DNA of 64,000 nucleotides from Bin87 sp965220095. Lineage in GTDB: Bacteria; Chloroflexota; Dehalococcoidia; Lucifugimonadales; UBA3495. Below are positions 51,322 to 60,794 of this stretch, in pieces. The stretch lies in NCBI GenBank assembly GCA_965220095.1, contig CBDCPD010000002.1:109124-173123 (forward strand). The letters run 5' to 3'. The notes under the pieces are model-generated. The model was given only the letters and a program-made list of their open reading frames with translations. It had not been told where the DNA came from and did no database searches. The translations under genes were made by a program, and so were the position numbers. The stretch's first letter is position 1. Every line of letters starts with the position of its first letter.

Positions 51322-52832
51322 CTAAACAACGTTCGACAATGCGAGCGATGGTTGCGATGCAACCTGCGTGGTCAGGCCGCGCAGGAAGGAGCTGTCTCCC
51401 AAAGCCCGCAGGAAAATCCCGCGGGCGCCGTTCACGTCTCGGTCCATTCCGAAACCGTTTCCATCCCGAACTACCCGGGCACCGCCCAGCTTGGCGTCCA
51501 CCGTGCCGTCCCAGCTGCGGGTCCTGCTGGTGTATGCCTCGTTGACATCAAGCACCAGCACCCCGCGCTGCCAGGCCTTCCACCGCAAACGTCGTTTGAA
51601 CTCGTAGTGGCGGAAGCTGAGCATCATGCGCGCCGTCTTGCTGCGTATCTTGCGGCTGGCACGCATGGTCATATCCTGAATCTCAAAGGTGGGCAGCAGG
51701 ATGACCCGGTAGTTCCCGGTGAGCCAGCGGGCGACCTGCCAGTGCAGTTCGTCCACCAGGTTGATGATGCGCTGGCGCATGCGGGCTTGCGCTTTCCGCA
51801 TCCGGCGGCTGCGTTGATAGTTGGGTTCGGTATCAGTGCGGCTGATGAGGTTATCCAAGTGGTGGCACAGCCGTTGGATGCGCCCGAAGGCTTGGTGTCC
51901 AAGTTTGCCGCGGTCGTTTTCGGAGAAGTACGTGAGAAAGGTGCGAACGCCGGGGTCGAGCGCGACTACGCCATCACCGCTTGGGGTCTCGATGTCGCAT
52001 TGCGCCGGGTGCGGAACGACCAGCCAGTAGAGGCTGCGTTCCTTCACCAATCGGCATTCTTTTTGCCCCGCCGGAATGGCCGAGGCCATACGCAGCGGTC
52101 CTAGGATCTTGGGGTAGACGCCGTGCTGGAACACGGCGTCGTCGGGGATGTAGCAGGACTGGCGGGGGTTCTTGCGGCTGCGGAAGCCTAGCTTGGCGAA
52201 CTCCTCGTCGAGTCGAGTCCTACCCGGTGGTCTTCGGCCAGTTGCTGGTTGAACTGCTTGGTGTTGCTCATGGCGCGGCAGGCGTCGCGTACGGCGGTGC
52301 GTTTCACTTGGTAGGGGACGACAGTCCACTCAGGGTGGAGCTGTTTGACCTCGGCCATGACGATGCTGGCGATGTGTTTCCAGACGGCGGGGATGCCGTA
52401 CTGGAGGATTTCTACGGAGAGGTTGTAGGTCCAGCGGCTGGCGGTGAGCCAGGTGTTGATGGTCTGTTTCTGTTCGCTATTCGGGTAGACCCGTATGCGG
52501 CGTGATTGCTGGCGGGTGGCACCTTGTTCCGAGGAACCAGTTGCGACTCGTACGGCGTTTGGGTCGTACAGTAGCGGTGGCATTGGCTGAGGAGCAGGCA
52601 TGCGGCTGGTGGAGAACCACGAGTGAGCGGCGGTCTGGCTAGCCCATCCTTGGTTGGCGTTGATGGCAGCGGGGGCGTCAGCGGTGCCGGTGGGTAGCCA
52701 GATGGCGGCGCTGAAAGCGGCGATGTCGTCGTTCCAGTAGGGCTGCCGTCGGTGCGGTGCCGTCGGTGGTGTGGCGCAGGTCATGCCTGTCGATGGTTCC
52801 ATTTGCATCTGCTCAGCGTTGGTGTGCGTCAA
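51322..52832 (-). pseudogene. TnpB type 2 without zinc-ribbon cysteines, frameshifted
   Basis: The 5' part (52832 to about 52210) reads RRIRVYPNSEQKQTINTWLT, ASRWTYNLSVEILQYGIPAV. A one-base slip near 52215 moves the rest (LDEEFAKLGFRSRKNPRQSC) to another frame. RuvC residues are present: Asp in VVALDPGVRTFLTYFS, Glu in ILLPTFEIQDM, Asp in GMDRDVNGARGIF. Where the ribbon should be, the sequence reads SRTRSWDGTVDAKLGGARVV then RDGNGFGMDRD, with none of the four cysteines. The relative at 60441 shows the same substitutions. Confidence 0.82.
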
Positions 52833-52857
52833 TCAACGTTGCTCAACATATCTGGGC

Positions 52858-53472
52858 CTAGACTAGAGCCGTATCTGCCAAAGTGTCCAGCAACTTCCGA
52901 TGCTTTCTGCTGCGGCTGCCGTACAGGCGGGCCGAAAATACCGTGATTATCTCCAGTACGTCCTGCGCCAGTTCCTCCTCAAAGCTAGGCTGCTCACCCT
53001 GATGGATCACCACCACCTCAATACCCTGCAATTCGCAGAACGTGAATACCAACTCCGCGCCAAAGCGTAACAACCGATCCTTGTGGGTGAGTACCAACCG
53101 CTGCATCCGGCGCTCAATTACCATCTCCAACAACTGGTGCAGCCCGCGCTTGCGATAATTCATACCGCTGCCCAAGTCCCGGATCACCAAGGAGGACCAG
53201 CCGTGAGCGGCGCAGTAGCTCTCCAAGAGAGATGCCTGCCTCTCCAGATCCCCCTGCTGATCGTGGCTGGACACTCGAGCGTAGCAGACCGTGGGCAAGT
53301 CGTCGGTTTTCTGACCAAGTAACTGGTTGGCGGAGTAATACCGAGTGCCTCCCACACTCTTGCGAACTGGTACCAGGTAACCCGTGGCTTCCCACTTGCG
53401 CAAGGTCTGGGGCGTTACTCCCAAGAGGCGGGCAGCAGCCCCGATGCGGATCAAATCAGATTGCTGCGGCAT
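52858..53472 (-). CDS. tnpA: IS607-type serine recombinase TnpA, copy 2
   Basis: 204 residues. MerR-like helix-turn-helix (AARLLGVTPQTLRKWEATGY), then the catalytic CYARVSSHDQQGDLERQ and VLTHKDRLLRFGAELVFTFC. The final 14 residues differ from copy 1 because the nested TnpB element replaced the original end; a TAG follows TLADTALV. The recombinase core is complete, so the protein is probably functional. Confidence 0.93.
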   Translation of the reverse strand: MPQQSDLIRIGAAARLLGVTPQTLRKWEATGYLVPVRKSVGGTRYYSANQLLGQKTDDLPTVCYARVSSHDQQGDLERQASLLESYCAAHGWSSLVIRDLGSGMNYRKRGLHQLLEMVIERRMQRLVLTHKDRLLRFGAELVFTFCELQGIEVVVIHQGEQPSFEEELAQDVLEIITVFSARLYGSRSRKHRKLLDTLADTALV

Positions 53473-53589
53473 AAGATACCATCATATAGTATCAGATCAT
53501 AACAGATTAGAGCGAACAGTTCCACGCCCCCGCACGGATTTCAATCGATGCAGCACTGACCGGCACAACCGGATGCGGTGAAAAAGGGC

Positions 53590-53595
53590 TATAAT
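53590..53595 (+). promoter_or_regulatory. -10 box placed for a leaderless fic transcript
   Basis: A perfect TATAAT ends eight bases before the ATG at 53604, with no ribosome-binding sequence between. Transcription would begin at or next to the start codon. Confidence 0.45.
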
Positions 53596-53603
53596 ATCCG
53601 CAT

Positions 53604-54719
53604 ATGATGCGGAGAATATACATACACGACCTTCCCGATTGGCCGGAGTTGCGATGGAGCGCTGATGCTTTGGCTACGCTACTGGCCGAGTGTCGTTACC
53701 GGCATGGGCGGTTCCTGGGAAGCCTGGCCGATCTGGGATTTCCAGCATTGGAGGTCCCGGCAATGCAGACCCTGGTTGACGAGGTGATGAAGACCAGCGA
53801 AATTGAAGGTGAAATCCTTGACGCGGCCGAAGTGCGCTCGTCGTTGGCCAGCCGTCTTGGCGTACCTCATGGCGGAGTCCCCGTGGTTGACCGTAGGGTC
53901 GATGGAGTGGTCGCCATGATGCTGGATGCCACCGTAGGATTCGCAGCGCCGCTCACCGCGGAGAGGCTCTTCGGCTGGCACGCTGGTCTGTTTCCAACAG
54001 GATGGAGCGGTCATTCCCGAATCTCAGTCGGGCAGTGGCGACCCGCCGGTTCGGGCCCCATGCGGGTGGTGTCGGCAGGCCGTTTTGGCCGCGAGATAAT
54101 TCACTTCGAAGCTCCGGCAGCTGAGCGCTTACCGGAAGAGATGGCGGCGTTCCTCGATTGGTTCAACGGGCCGTCGCCGGATGATCCGGTCATACGGGCC
54201 GGTATTGCACACCTCTGGTTCGTGACAATCCACCCGTTCGATGACGGCAACGGGCGGATCGCTCGCGCTGTCGCTGAGATGGCGTTGGCGCGCGCGGACC
54301 AGTCCGCCCAGCGGTTTTACAGCATGTCCAGTCAGATCATGCAGGATCGGAACTCCTACTATTCCATACTGGAATCAACGCAACGGGGCGGTCTTGACGT
54401 CACGGAATGGCTGGAGTGGTTTCTCCGGTGCCTCATGGCAGCGTTGGAGCGCGCCGAAGACCGACTGGCTTCGGTAAAGAGTAAGGCTTTATGGTGGTCT
54501 CGCGCGGGCGACCTCGGCATTAACGCCCGGCAGCGTGAGATCGTCAATCGTCTGCTGGACGGCTTCAACGGCAACTTCACGACTACAAAGTGGGCCCAGA
54601 TCGCCAAGTGTTCCCCGGATACGGCGTTGCGGGACATCAACGGGTTGGTCGAACTGGGCGTCCTCGTACGCAGTCCGGCTGGCGGACGGAGCACGAAATA
54701 CGATCTGGTAGCCGACTGA
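53604..54719 (+). CDS. Fic-family protein (AMPylation domain) with N-terminal DUF4172-like part
   Basis: 371 residues. The N-terminal region starts IHDLPDWPELRWSADALATL. A class II inhibitory motif follows (T64-S-E-I-E68-G69), which in this family blocks ATP binding until displaced. The catalytic Fic motif HPFDDGNGRIAR begins at H210, with all residues for nucleotide transfer. A winged-helix C-terminus (KWAQIAKCSPDTALRDINGL, VELGVLVRSPAGGRSTKYDL) suggests DNA binding. Such proteins AMPylate self or other proteins and may act as toxins or regulators. Intact, with its own promoter. Confidence 0.92.
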   Translation: MMRRIYIHDLPDWPELRWSADALATLLAECRYRHGRFLGSLADLGFPALEVPAMQTLVDEVMKTSEIEGEILDAAEVRSSLASRLGVPHGGVPVVDRRVDGVVAMMLDATVGFAAPLTAERLFGWHAGLFPTGWSGHSRISVGQWRPAGSGPMRVVSAGRFGREIIHFEAPAAERLPEEMAAFLDWFNGPSPDDPVIRAGIAHLWFVTIHPFDDGNGRIARAVAEMALARADQSAQRFYSMSSQIMQDRNSYYSILESTQRGGLDVTEWLEWFLRCLMAALERAEDRLASVKSKALWWSRAGDLGINARQREIVNRLLDGFNGNFTTTKWAQIAKCSPDTALRDINGLVELGVLVRSPAGGRSTKYDLVAD

Positions 54720-54860
54720 AGATTATCGTGCATCGGCTCTGCGGACTGGGCGCCGTCGATAATACGATCCCTCCACCACCATGCTGTCGAGTAACCGCGA
54801 CGCGATTCACTGGCGCACGTTGTTCAGCTCCGCAGAAAATGCAGATGTCGTAACCGTTGT

Positions 54861-54974
54861 AAAAATGGTTGACTTTAGTCGCAGACCACAGTCAGCCAAA
54901 CCCCTGCGCCGCCCCAACAGTTCAAGACGGCTCCGCCCGGGAGTCTCACCCAGGAACACCGAACTGATCCCCGC
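54861..54974 (-). ncRNA. Putative omega-RNA-like 3' segment of element C
   Basis: Same stems as in element A (CCTGGG/CCCGGG; GCCG/CGGC), with only one or two base differences over 110 bases. It ends with ACTAAAGTCAACCATTTTTA then CAACGGT. Confidence 0.5.
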
Positions 54975-56600
54975 TCAAGCCATCGCGCGTGTCTTACCAC
55001 TCGTGACCGCCTGAACCGGATTGGGTCGGCGTCTCCGCTTCCCCAGCCGGTGCTGCGCTGCAAGCGCCGGTCTCAGCTGTCCCGCTATCGCTCCCCAGTA
55101 CGTCCACACGTGCTTCACTCGCTTCCTCACGGGTACGGTGAAGGCGACGTGGACGCCATTGCCAATGGGACATACCCATCGACTTGGGATGCGCTCGGAA
55201 CAACCAAGCAAGCGTCGGGCCAGCACCAAGGCCGCTGCCTGATGCACCGTCAGCCCGTATCGCTCCATGAACTTCACCCGGCCCACGACGGAACTGTACG
55301 CCGGGTTGACCTCTATGATTTCAACTCCTTCCCGGTAACCACGGGACAGGAAGTACGCCTTGATCTTGCCGTACGCAAAGGACGTCAGCATCCGGCTGTA
55401 CCGCCGGGACTCTCCCTCCAGCACCGCTTTCTTCTGCCGGAAGTCCAGCTTCTCAACCACCAACGGCTTGCCGACTCCACGCGCGTACTCCACCACACTC
55501 GCCACCGCGTCTCCAATCAACGCCTCCGCCTGATGGTGGCGCTTGCCGTAGGTCACCAGCGGCACCCGCCACGCTTTCACGTAGTTGCCACTCGCATCGG
55601 TTTCCGACACCGCGAGATGATCCGCATTCAGGTCCACCCCGATCGCTCCACGCCGCCGGTCCGTCGTGACCGCCACCTCCGGCAATTCCGTGGTGGCGAA
55701 CACCCGCCAGCCTTTCGCATCACGCTTGAAGCGGTAGCTGATGGCCTGACCCAACATTGTGGAACGAGCCTGCTTCTCGCCATGCTCCCGTCGGTACACC
55801 GCGTACTCCGTGTTGCTCCCCAGCGCCGCCAGCACCACATCATGTCCGTGGGCAAACCGCACGCTTGGAACCACCAAGTACTTGCCGTGCAGTCCCGCCA
55901 GACCATCCGGCATCCGCAACCGCAGCGTCAGCGTGCCGTCGTCATTGACGGACGCCACGCACAGCTGGCATCCCGCCGTTTCATCCCGGCTGCCCAGCAC
56001 GAAGAACTCGTTGCTGCGGACATCCCGCCATTCTTCCAGCCATTCCTCATGACTGGCATAGCCATTGGCCTTCAGGTCATGCTGCTTCCGCCACAACTTC
56101 TTGGAGCCGAAGCACAACCGCACCCGGCCGGCCGCCAGGTCAGCTTCCAACCCCGACAGCCGGAACTTCAGGTTAGCCAACCGCCGCCGCTTCCCGTGTA
56201 CCTGTCGCCACCGGCACTCCTGTTCAGCCTTATCAACCTGCTTTTCCGCGCGGCTCACCCGACGCCTCAGGCTATCCAGCTGCAAAAGCTGCGACTCCCG
56301 CACCGCCGACACCTTGCCGTCCAGCGTGATCCGCACCGCGTTGAACAGCCGCGCCGGTATCCCGTGCTTCTCGATATACGCGCTCTTCTGCGACACCGCC
56401 GACTCGCCCGCCGCCACGGCGGCGAACAGCTTACGCTGCACCTCGCCATACAGCGCCGCATACGCCGACAGCGCGGCATCGCCATCAGCACGGTCAATGC
56501 CTTCATAAACCGCGATGCGGGTCTGGTACGACCGCGTCGGCGCGAGATAGCCTTCAGGCGACCAGGCAGACTGACGGCGGGGTTTCCTGTTACGAGCCAT
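54975..56600 (-). CDS. TnpB-related protein, copy C
   Basis: 541 residues from MARNRKPRRQSAWSPEGYLA. Same domains as copy B: GAIGVDLNADHLAVSETD, VVEKLDFRQKKAVLEGES and TVHQAAALVLARRLL, with no zinc ribbon. Unlike B it has EKQARSTMLGQAISYRF, and NYVKAWRVPLVTYG, closer to copy A in those patches, which points to gene conversion among copies. The neighbouring host gene is fic (54719), ending 134 bp before the element's right end. Confidence 0.9.
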   Translation of the reverse strand: MARNRKPRRQSAWSPEGYLAPTRSYQTRIAVYEGIDRADGDAALSAYAALYGEVQRKLFAAVAAGESAVSQKSAYIEKHGIPARLFNAVRITLDGKVSAVRESQLLQLDSLRRRVSRAEKQVDKAEQECRWRQVHGKRRRLANLKFRLSGLEADLAAGRVRLCFGSKKLWRKQHDLKANGYASHEEWLEEWRDVRSNEFFVLGSRDETAGCQLCVASVNDDGTLTLRLRMPDGLAGLHGKYLVVPSVRFAHGHDVVLAALGSNTEYAVYRREHGEKQARSTMLGQAISYRFKRDAKGWRVFATTELPEVAVTTDRRRGAIGVDLNADHLAVSETDASGNYVKAWRVPLVTYGKRHHQAEALIGDAVASVVEYARGVGKPLVVEKLDFRQKKAVLEGESRRYSRMLTSFAYGKIKAYFLSRGYREGVEIIEVNPAYSSVVGRVKFMERYGLTVHQAAALVLARRLLGCSERIPSRWVCPIGNGVHVAFTVPVRKRVKHVWTYWGAIAGQLRPALAAQHRLGKRRRRPNPVQAVTSGKTRAMA

Positions 56601-56726
56601 ACTGCAATGGTAACAGAACACAGGTTCGCCTCACCACAAACCAACGTCACCAAATCAAACAACCAAGGACGTACCAAACGCTACGATTGCATACCATTGC
56701 CTGCCCAATCGCCAACTGCTTCCAAC

Positions 56727-56862
56727 CCCGGCAGGTTCACCAACCTCAGCCCCAAGCCGGGCGTCGCCAAAAAGTCCCGCACCGCCTCGCCGCGGTGCGC
56801 TGGAGCATTGTCCCAGATCACCTGCAGCGGCCCGGAGTGCCTCTCTCTCAGTTGCAAATTGT
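56727..56862 (-). pseudogene. IS630 transposase DDE fragment
   Basis: Minus frame: SGPLQVIWDNAPAHRGEAVR DFLATPGLGLRLVNLPG, the second-Asp region of an IS630 transposase of a different subgroup from the two complete ones. It is truncated at LPG by the left end of element C. Confidence 0.75.
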
Positions 56863-56937
56863 AGGGCGGTCGTGCGTTATGGTCAGGCTGGTGTTGTCAT
56901 CAAAAACGGGCGTTATTGAATATTGCTCAACATATTT

Positions 56938-59403
56938 TTAGCGGTTCACCGTGCCGGTGCCCTCGCTGCTGATAATCGGGCCGCCGTAGTTGCGTCCGAC
57001 CAAGGGATCCACGTGTTCTCTACCGGTGACGTCTCCGTCGGCGGTGCAATGGCTGATATCTCCGCCGTTGTCGCCAACCAAGCCGCCAACGTAATCGTTG
57101 CCCGACGCTGTGCCGCTGGCGGCGCTCGCGCTGATTAAACCGACAGTGTTCTGCCCGACCAGGCCGCCGACGTAATCGTTGCCGGAGGCATTGCCTTGCG
57201 CGGTGCTGTCCGTGATCAAGCCTTCGTCGTTAGAGCCTACCAGACCTGCTACGTAATCGTTGCCGGTCGCCGCGCCGCTGGCGGTACAGCCATCGATGTC
57301 ACCGCGATAGTTCCACCCGATCAGTCCGCCGACAAAATCCAGCTGGCCGGTCGCATCGCCACTGGCGGCGCAATCGCTGATGTCGGCGTCGTTGTATCCG
57401 GCCAAACCGCCGACGTTATGGATGCCTGACACAGCGCCTTCGGCGGAGCTACTGCTGACGATTCCGTCGTTATGTCCGACCAGGCCGCCGACATTATCGT
57501 TACCGGTCACCAAACCGGTTGCGATACCTCCGCTGATGGCGCCGTCTTTGTTCCGCCCGACCAGACCGCCCACGTTATCGTTGCCGGTCGCATCGCCTAG
57601 AGCAGCACTGTTGCTGATGTCTCCATTGGTATTCCCCGCCAGTCCGCCGACGTTGTCTTTGCCGGACACATTGCCGCTGGCGACGCTGCCGCCGATGGTC
57701 CCGCCTGCTTCGTTATACCCGACCAGGCCGCCCACGTTCTTGTTGCCGGACACACCGCCGTTCGCGGTGTTGGCGGTTAGGGCGCCGCCGTTATTCCTTC
57801 CCACCAGGCCACCCACGAAATCGTAGCCGCTCACCGCGCCACTGGCGGTACCGTTGCTGATGGCGCCGCCGTTATTCCTTCCCACCAGGCCGCCTACGTT
57901 ATCGTGGCCGGTCACATCCCCGCCGGCGGTGTTGCCGGTGATAGCGCCATCGGTGTTGCGCCCAACTAGGCCACCGGCGTTATCGTGGCCGATCACTTCG
58001 CCGGCGGCGACGCTGCTGCTGATGGAGCCTTGACCGTTGTATCCGGCCAGACCACCAACGTCATCTTGCCCGGTCGTCGCACCGGCGGCATTGCTGTCGC
58101 TGATGTCGCCGTTGTTATATCCGACCAGGCCGCCAACCGAGGACCTGCCGGTCACTGAGCCGGTGGCGGCGCTGTCGCTGACGTGGCCACCATTGGCTCG
58201 ACCGACCAGGCCGCCGACATTCCCGTTGCCGGCCGTCGGGCCGCTGGCATTCCCGCCGCTGATCTCGCCGTCGCTAAATCCGACTAGGCCGCCGACGAAA
58301 TCGACGCCATCCACGACGCTGCTGGAAGAGCTGTCACGAACCGCGCTGCCGAAATGTCCATCGACCCGTCCGACCAGACCGCCAACGTAACGGTTGCCGG
58401 TCACCGAGCCGTTGGCGGCGCTGTCGTTGATGCGGCCGCCCTCCTTGTTGTCTCCGACCAGGCCGCCAACGTAATCGTTGCCGGTCACCACACCGCTGAC
58501 CGCACTGTCTCTAATGCGGCCGCCCTCCTCGTTATCTCCGACCAGGCCGCCAACGTAATCGTTACCGGTCACGTCAATCTCGACCAGGACGACGTTCGTG
58601 ATGTACCCGCAGCAGGTAATCCCGAACAGTCCGACATTGTCCTGGTCGGCCCGGCTGATGAATATATTGGAGATGGTATAGCCACCGCCGTCAAATGTAG
58701 CTTTGAATAACCTTTGGTCATCAGCGCCTCGGTAGTAACCCAGCGGCGCCCATCCTGAGCCGTCGTTCCAGTAGGCATCTCCGGCGTCGGCCACGCCGTT
58801 GCCGTTAGTATCAAAGTCCAAGTCAGACACCACTTCGTAGCCAGAGCAGCCGCCGACGGGGCACCCCATATCCTCCAGAGCGCCGGGAAAGGCCGCCAGA
58901 TATTCGGTTTGTTCTTTGCTATCGGCCACCAGACCGTTGCCGTCCACGTCGTATCGGATGGCGTCCAGTTGCGCCAAGTTGGAGACCTCAATCAGGCCGT
59001 CGGCGTCGGTGTCATAATCTCCGTTGAAGTCCGCAGGCGGCGGAAGCGTCGGTGCCGGCCCGAGCGTCGGCGTTGGTGTTGCCGCCGTAGGCGGCGGAAG
59101 CGTCGGTGCCGGCCCGAGCGTCGGCGTTGGTGTTGCCGCCGTCGTTGGCTCTTTGGTAACCACTACGACCGCGGTTGCATCAAGGATGGGCGTATTCGTA
59201 GGCCTCGGCGTATCCGTGATCCCAGGCGATGACAAGGGACTCAGCGCCCGTGGCGTGTCCGTGGGCTCCGCCCGCGGTTCCGGCTCGGGCTCCCCGCACG
59301 CCACTACCAGCGCGGTCAGGACCAGGGCCAGGGCCGTCGTCAGGCCCAGCAGTCGCCGGTGAAACTTTTTGCCTGGCGAACGTCGATGAGTGATCCGGTA
59401 CAT
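56938..59403 (-). CDS. GLUG-repeat surface lipoprotein
   Basis: Start at 59403 (MYRITHRRSPGKKFHRRLLG) rather than 20 codons upstream, because it gives a proper signal: LALVLTALVVAC, then GEPEPEPRAEPTDTP. A Thr/Pro spacer with a duplicated unit (TAATPTPTLGPAPTLPPP, twice) follows. A Ca-binding-like DFNGDYDTDADGLIEVSNLA and the lead-in strand domain come next. After them are about 20 GLUG repeats of 24-25 residues (consensus VGGLVGxNxGGxIxxSxAxG), forming a long beta-solenoid. Exported and lipid-anchored, likely adhesive or structural. The frame is intact over 821 codons despite the repeats. Confidence 0.88.
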   Translation of the reverse strand: MYRITHRRSPGKKFHRRLLGLTTALALVLTALVVACGEPEPEPRAEPTDTPRALSPLSSPGITDTPRPTNTPILDATAVVVVTKEPTTAATPTPTLGPAPTLPPPTAATPTPTLGPAPTLPPPADFNGDYDTDADGLIEVSNLAQLDAIRYDVDGNGLVADSKEQTEYLAAFPGALEDMGCPVGGCSGYEVVSDLDFDTNGNGVADAGDAYWNDGSGWAPLGYYRGADDQRLFKATFDGGGYTISNIFISRADQDNVGLFGITCCGYITNVVLVEIDVTGNDYVGGLVGDNEEGGRIRDSAVSGVVTGNDYVGGLVGDNKEGGRINDSAANGSVTGNRYVGGLVGRVDGHFGSAVRDSSSSSVVDGVDFVGGLVGFSDGEISGGNASGPTAGNGNVGGLVGRANGGHVSDSAATGSVTGRSSVGGLVGYNNGDISDSNAAGATTGQDDVGGLAGYNGQGSISSSVAAGEVIGHDNAGGLVGRNTDGAITGNTAGGDVTGHDNVGGLVGRNNGGAISNGTASGAVSGYDFVGGLVGRNNGGALTANTANGGVSGNKNVGGLVGYNEAGGTIGGSVASGNVSGKDNVGGLAGNTNGDISNSAALGDATGNDNVGGLVGRNKDGAISGGIATGLVTGNDNVGGLVGHNDGIVSSSSAEGAVSGIHNVGGLAGYNDADISDCAASGDATGQLDFVGGLIGWNYRGDIDGCTASGAATGNDYVAGLVGSNDEGLITDSTAQGNASGNDYVGGLVGQNTVGLISASAASGTASGNDYVGGLVGDNGGDISHCTADGDVTGREHVDPLVGRNYGGPIISSEGTGTVNR

Positions 59404-59632
59404 TACAAGGCACTCCGGTCGTCCAGATTGTCGCGACTGTCGCCGGTGATGTCGCACGACCAATTCGTTAATTGTCGCTAATCAGCGATGATTTCCTCAG
59501 CAACGGCGTGGGCGTCCTCGAGCACGACGACGTCCGCCAGCCGGCCGACCAACTGGACCTCCCCGAGGACCCGACGGACATGCTGCGCCAGATCACGAAC
59601 GAAACGTAGAATGATTGTCCGCATAACACGGT
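59404..59632 (+). other. Possible coding scrap between envelope gene and uma2
   Basis: On the plus strand DDFLSNGVGVLEHDDVRQPA DQLDLPEDPTDMLRQI ends at a TAG near 59608 and looks like the C-terminus of a lost gene. No start present. Confidence 0.3.
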
Positions 59633-60319
59633 CTAGCCATCACGCAGTCGGCGGAGTTCTTGTTCCAGCTCCCGCACCTTGGCCTCGGCCTCGGCACGGG
59701 CTTGGCGCCCATCTTCGAGGGTGACGATGGGACGGCCTGTCGCCGGGTCGTGCCATACCAGCATGCCGCTGTTCCACTGCAGGTTCAGGTTGAGCGCTGC
59801 GCTGTGGCCCTGCAGATTGCCGTCGGGCAATTCCTCGATTGTGATGGGCACGTACTGACCGTCCACCAAGCGGTCTTCGGCCAGTCGGGTACCGTGATAC
59901 TCGCCCGACTGGTCGAAGCGCCAGTATTCCGCAATGCCCAGGGCAGCGTACTCGTCGCGCTTTTCGCCAACGTCGGTTTCTGCGGTGGTCTCCGAGGCGA
60001 TTTCCGTGACGAAGTCCGGCGGCTTGCCCTGCTCGGAGATGATGTAGCCGTTGCTGGCCTGGTAGGCGGCTGGGTTCACGTCGAAGGCAATCAGAAGGTC
60101 GGGCCGGCGTCCGCTGGACCGGTCCGCGTCCGGTTGAGCGCTGATCCAGCGTTCGGCTTCCACCAGCGTTGTGTCGTGCCGGCCGAAGTGCAATGCCAGG
60201 TAATGTGCGCTGCCGGGTTTGTGCAGGTGGTCGTAGCTGGTCATCTCGTCGGGCTCGCGCCGCGGCGGGTCCGGCAGTCGGAAGGGCGCTGGAGATTGCG
60301 GTGTCCTGGCGGTCGGCAT
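59633..60319 (-). CDS. Uma2-family endonuclease, copy 3
   Basis: 228 residues. Core: GRRPDLLIAFDVNPAAYQAS (Asp), then KPPDFVTEIASETTAETD (Glu), then EKRDEYAALGIAEYWRFD. The C-terminal coiled coil (DGRQARAEAEAKVRELEQEL) replaces that of copy 1 but keeps its length. About 70% identical to the protein at 28435, including the N-terminal EPDEMTSYDHLHK. It lies between a GLUG-repeat gene and a TnpB remnant, without a visible partner gene. Role unknown. Confidence 0.9.
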   Translation of the reverse strand: MPTARTPQSPAPFRLPDPPRREPDEMTSYDHLHKPGSAHYLALHFGRHDTTLVEAERWISAQPDADRSSGRRPDLLIAFDVNPAAYQASNGYIISEQGKPPDFVTEIASETTAETDVGEKRDEYAALGIAEYWRFDQSGEYHGTRLAEDRLVDGQYVPITIEELPDGNLQGHSAALNLNLQWNSGMLVWHDPATGRPIVTLEDGRQARAEAEAKVRELEQELRRLRDG

Positions 60320-60440
60320 AGTGAGCCTCGAGGGGTTGGCGTGGATGTGCCCGCCGTACCTGCTCTATCCCGTGCGATTATACCCACTGGTATGGCGTAG
60401 GGCCAATGACAGGGTCAGGGCCTGGTAGCGTGGGGCGCTG

Positions 60441-60674
60441 GTGATTGATGTCAATGAGGCATACACCAGCAAGACGCGCAGTTGGGACGGAACAGTCAAC
60501 ACCCGTCTGGGCGGCGCCCGGCTGATTCGGGATGGGAGTGGTTTCGGAATGTATCGAGACGTGAACGGCACCCGCGGGGTATTCCTACGGGCTTTGGGAG
60601 ATCGCCCCTTCCTGCGTGGCTTGCTCACCCAGGTTGCATCGCAACCAACAGCGACATCGGCGAATGTTGTTTAG
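60441..60674 (+). pseudogene. TnpB type 2 C-terminal remnant (zinc-less)
   Basis: VIDVNEAYTSKTRSWDGTVN, then RLGGARLIRDGSGFGMYRDV and NGTRGVFLRALGDRPFLRGL. Matches the end of 51322-52329, followed by the same right end (GTTTAGCGTTTAACTATCGG). The catalytic D in RDVNG is kept; the four cysteines are absent here too. Confidence 0.82.
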
Positions 60675-60699
60675 CGTTTAACTATCGGGACCGGTTCAT

Positions 60700-60727
60700 T
60701 TGGCGCACCAACGACGTATCATATAAT
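60700..60727 (+). promoter_or_regulatory. Promoter of the 63-kb surface-protein gene
   Basis: TTGGCG (60700-60705), 16 bp, TATAAT (60722-60727). The expected start near 60734 lies downstream of the ATG at 60726 but upstream of the GTG at 60795, which decides the translation start. The -35 box touches the TnpB remnant's right end. Confidence 0.55.
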
Positions 60728-60794
60728 GGCTGTCCCCACCAGATTATTGCGGGCGGGCAGCCAATCAATTCCAACACATCCATTCGGGAGCACC

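Larger units (their letters stand above)
50005..53525 (-). mobile_element. IS607-type element, copy 2, carrying a nested TnpB element
   Basis: Same ends as 15607-17561. Between tnpA (52858-53472) and tnpB (50014-51282) sits an extra block of about 1.55 kb with a different TnpB gene and its own GTTTAGCGTTTTACTGTCGG right end. In copy 1 the two genes overlap directly, so the extra block is an insertion. Confidence 0.85.
54853..56726 (-). mobile_element. IS200/IS605-like element with TnpB-related gene, copy C
   Basis: The left flank on the minus strand is CTGCCGGGGT and the element starts TGGAAGCAGTTGGCG. The right end ACAACGGT is followed by TACGACATCT. Nearly identical to copy B over the coding region and to copy A over the 3' tail. 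Confidence 0.82.

Noticed and set aside
56938..59463. Plus-strand Pro/Ser/Thr-rich frames across the GLUG-repeat gene
   Set aside because: They come from the repetitive reverse complement of the GLUG repeats (PTRPPTLSLP) and have no start context.
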